From Amycolatopsis jiangsuensis (GTDB taxonomy: Bacteria > Actinomycetota > Actinomycetes > Mycobacteriales > Pseudonocardiaceae): 64,000 bases of DNA. The notes beneath the pieces are model-generated. The model had not been told where the DNA came from. It made no database searches and worked only from the letters and a program-made list of their open reading frames with translations. Positions 63,722 through 64,000 of this stretch are shown here, piece by piece. The translations under genes and the position numbers were made by a program. Within the stretch, counting starts at the first letter, position 1; each line of letters begins with the position of its first letter. Where the stretch lies: NCBI RefSeq assembly GCF_014204865.1, contig NZ_JACHMG010000001.1:4924501-4988500 (forward strand), given 5' to 3'.

Positions 63722-64000
63722 TGGCCGAAAACGCAACCCCCCCCCGTCGTTCTGGCGAAAAGTCCCGGTTGACCCGGCCTACGACCACTGGCTCACCTAC
63801 CGCGTCGAGCGCCGGGTCCTTGTGGTGGCGCGCACGGTCACTACGCTGACCCGGCTGCTCGACATCTGCTCGCTGTTCGACGATGACCACCGGGTGCAGG
63901 TCGCGTTCACCTTCGCCGAGCGCGAGCGGGCGGTGTTCGCCGCTGGGCTCGAGCAGTTCCTGTCGAGCCTCGAAGCGGTGGTGCTGCCCTGGGAGCAGGC
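63721..64000 (+). pseudogene. Partial gene of unknown function, frameshifted at a C9 run
   Basis: An ATG at 63721 overlaps the stop of the response regulator, but its frame closes after 42 codons. The next frame over is open from 63732 to the window end and reads like a real protein: PVDPAYDHWLTYRVERR, then VLVVARTVTTLTRLLDICSLF and DDHRVQVAFTFAERER, ending ...VVLPWEQA. The two join if the run of nine C at 63737-63745 had one more C. It could be a sequencing slip, a true mutation or a phase-variable switch. Similar actinomycete proteins are known to me only as uncharacterised. Confidence 0.65.
63737..63745 (+). repeat. C9 homopolymer at start of the last gene
   Basis: Nine consecutive C, codons 6-8 of the reading frame that starts at 63721. 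Its length decides which frame is read downstream. Runs of this kind slip in replication and are also prone to sequencing error. Confidence 0.8.

Overview
The window is a high-GC actinobacterial chromosome segment. It fits a Pseudonocardiales member, and Amycolatopsis or a close relative is my best guess. The reasons are the arabinogalactan genes (dprE1, dprE2, ubiA/DPPR synthase, glf, glfT2), the DUF3558 lipoprotein and Septum_form proteins, very GC-rich codon use, frequent GTG starts and short intergenic palindromes. No rRNA, tRNA, CRISPR array or phage gene was recognised. No stretch longer than about 300 bases lacks a gene.

Region 1 (1-9.2 kb) is a cell-wall galactan/arabinan locus. A minus-strand gtrA-glfT2 pair (glfT2 is cut by the window start) diverges from dprE1-dprE2. 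A second minus operon, glf-PAP2 phosphatase-ubiA, makes UDP-galactofuranose and decaprenylphosphoryl-phosphoribose. A large membrane protein (DUF6541-like) diverges from glf. Region 2 (9.4-16 kb) holds an LLM flavin oxidoreductase, a HAD phosphatase, a PlsC-type acyltransferase with a TetR-like operator upstream, an AftB-like GT-C enzyme, and a second DUF6541-like paralogue.

Region 3 (15.9-30.5 kb) is the most unusual part. A seven-gene minus operon encodes an LpxA-like acyltransferase, an acyl carrier protein, a ketoreductase, an AMP-forming ligase, LuxE-like and LuxC-like proteins and an LPG-synthase/flippase-like membrane protein. It diverges from a DegT aminotransferase and a Gfo/Idh/MocA dehydrogenase, the pair (GnnB/GnnA type) that feeds LpxA in some Gram-negative bacteria. 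After a sigma factor/membrane regulator pair and a Uma2 gene comes a second glycan operon: DegT aminotransferase, epimerase, GT4 glycosyltransferase and hexapeptide acyltransferase. Together these suggest an acylated amino-sugar glycan or glycolipid that has not been described here.

Region 4 (30.6-50 kb) is mostly core or housekeeping: a SARP/AfsR-type ATPase regulator, lhgO, a DUF3558 lipoprotein, serS, a class III aminotransferase, a haloalkane dehalogenase-like hydrolase, a DUF350/ATP-grasp/YgiB-like trio, Septum_form protein, metallopeptidase, MFS exporter, DUF4232 lipoprotein, histidine phosphatase, pheA, a macro-domain protein, coaA and a 53-residue membrane protein.

Region 5 (50-64 kb) is accessory-looking. 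It has an IS982-type element and an IS5-type element, each inserted at the stop codon of the gene before it. Between and beyond them lie two poorly known proteins, a MazG-like hydrolase, a protein with a degenerate exonuclease domain plus TerB-like, BRCT-like and membrane segments, and an SNase/excalibur secreted protein. A two-gene unit follows: a 1346-residue SF1 helicase-nuclease and a HEPN-like partner, a good candidate anti-phage system. The window ends with a NarL-type response regulator and a coupled gene that is frameshifted at a run of nine C.
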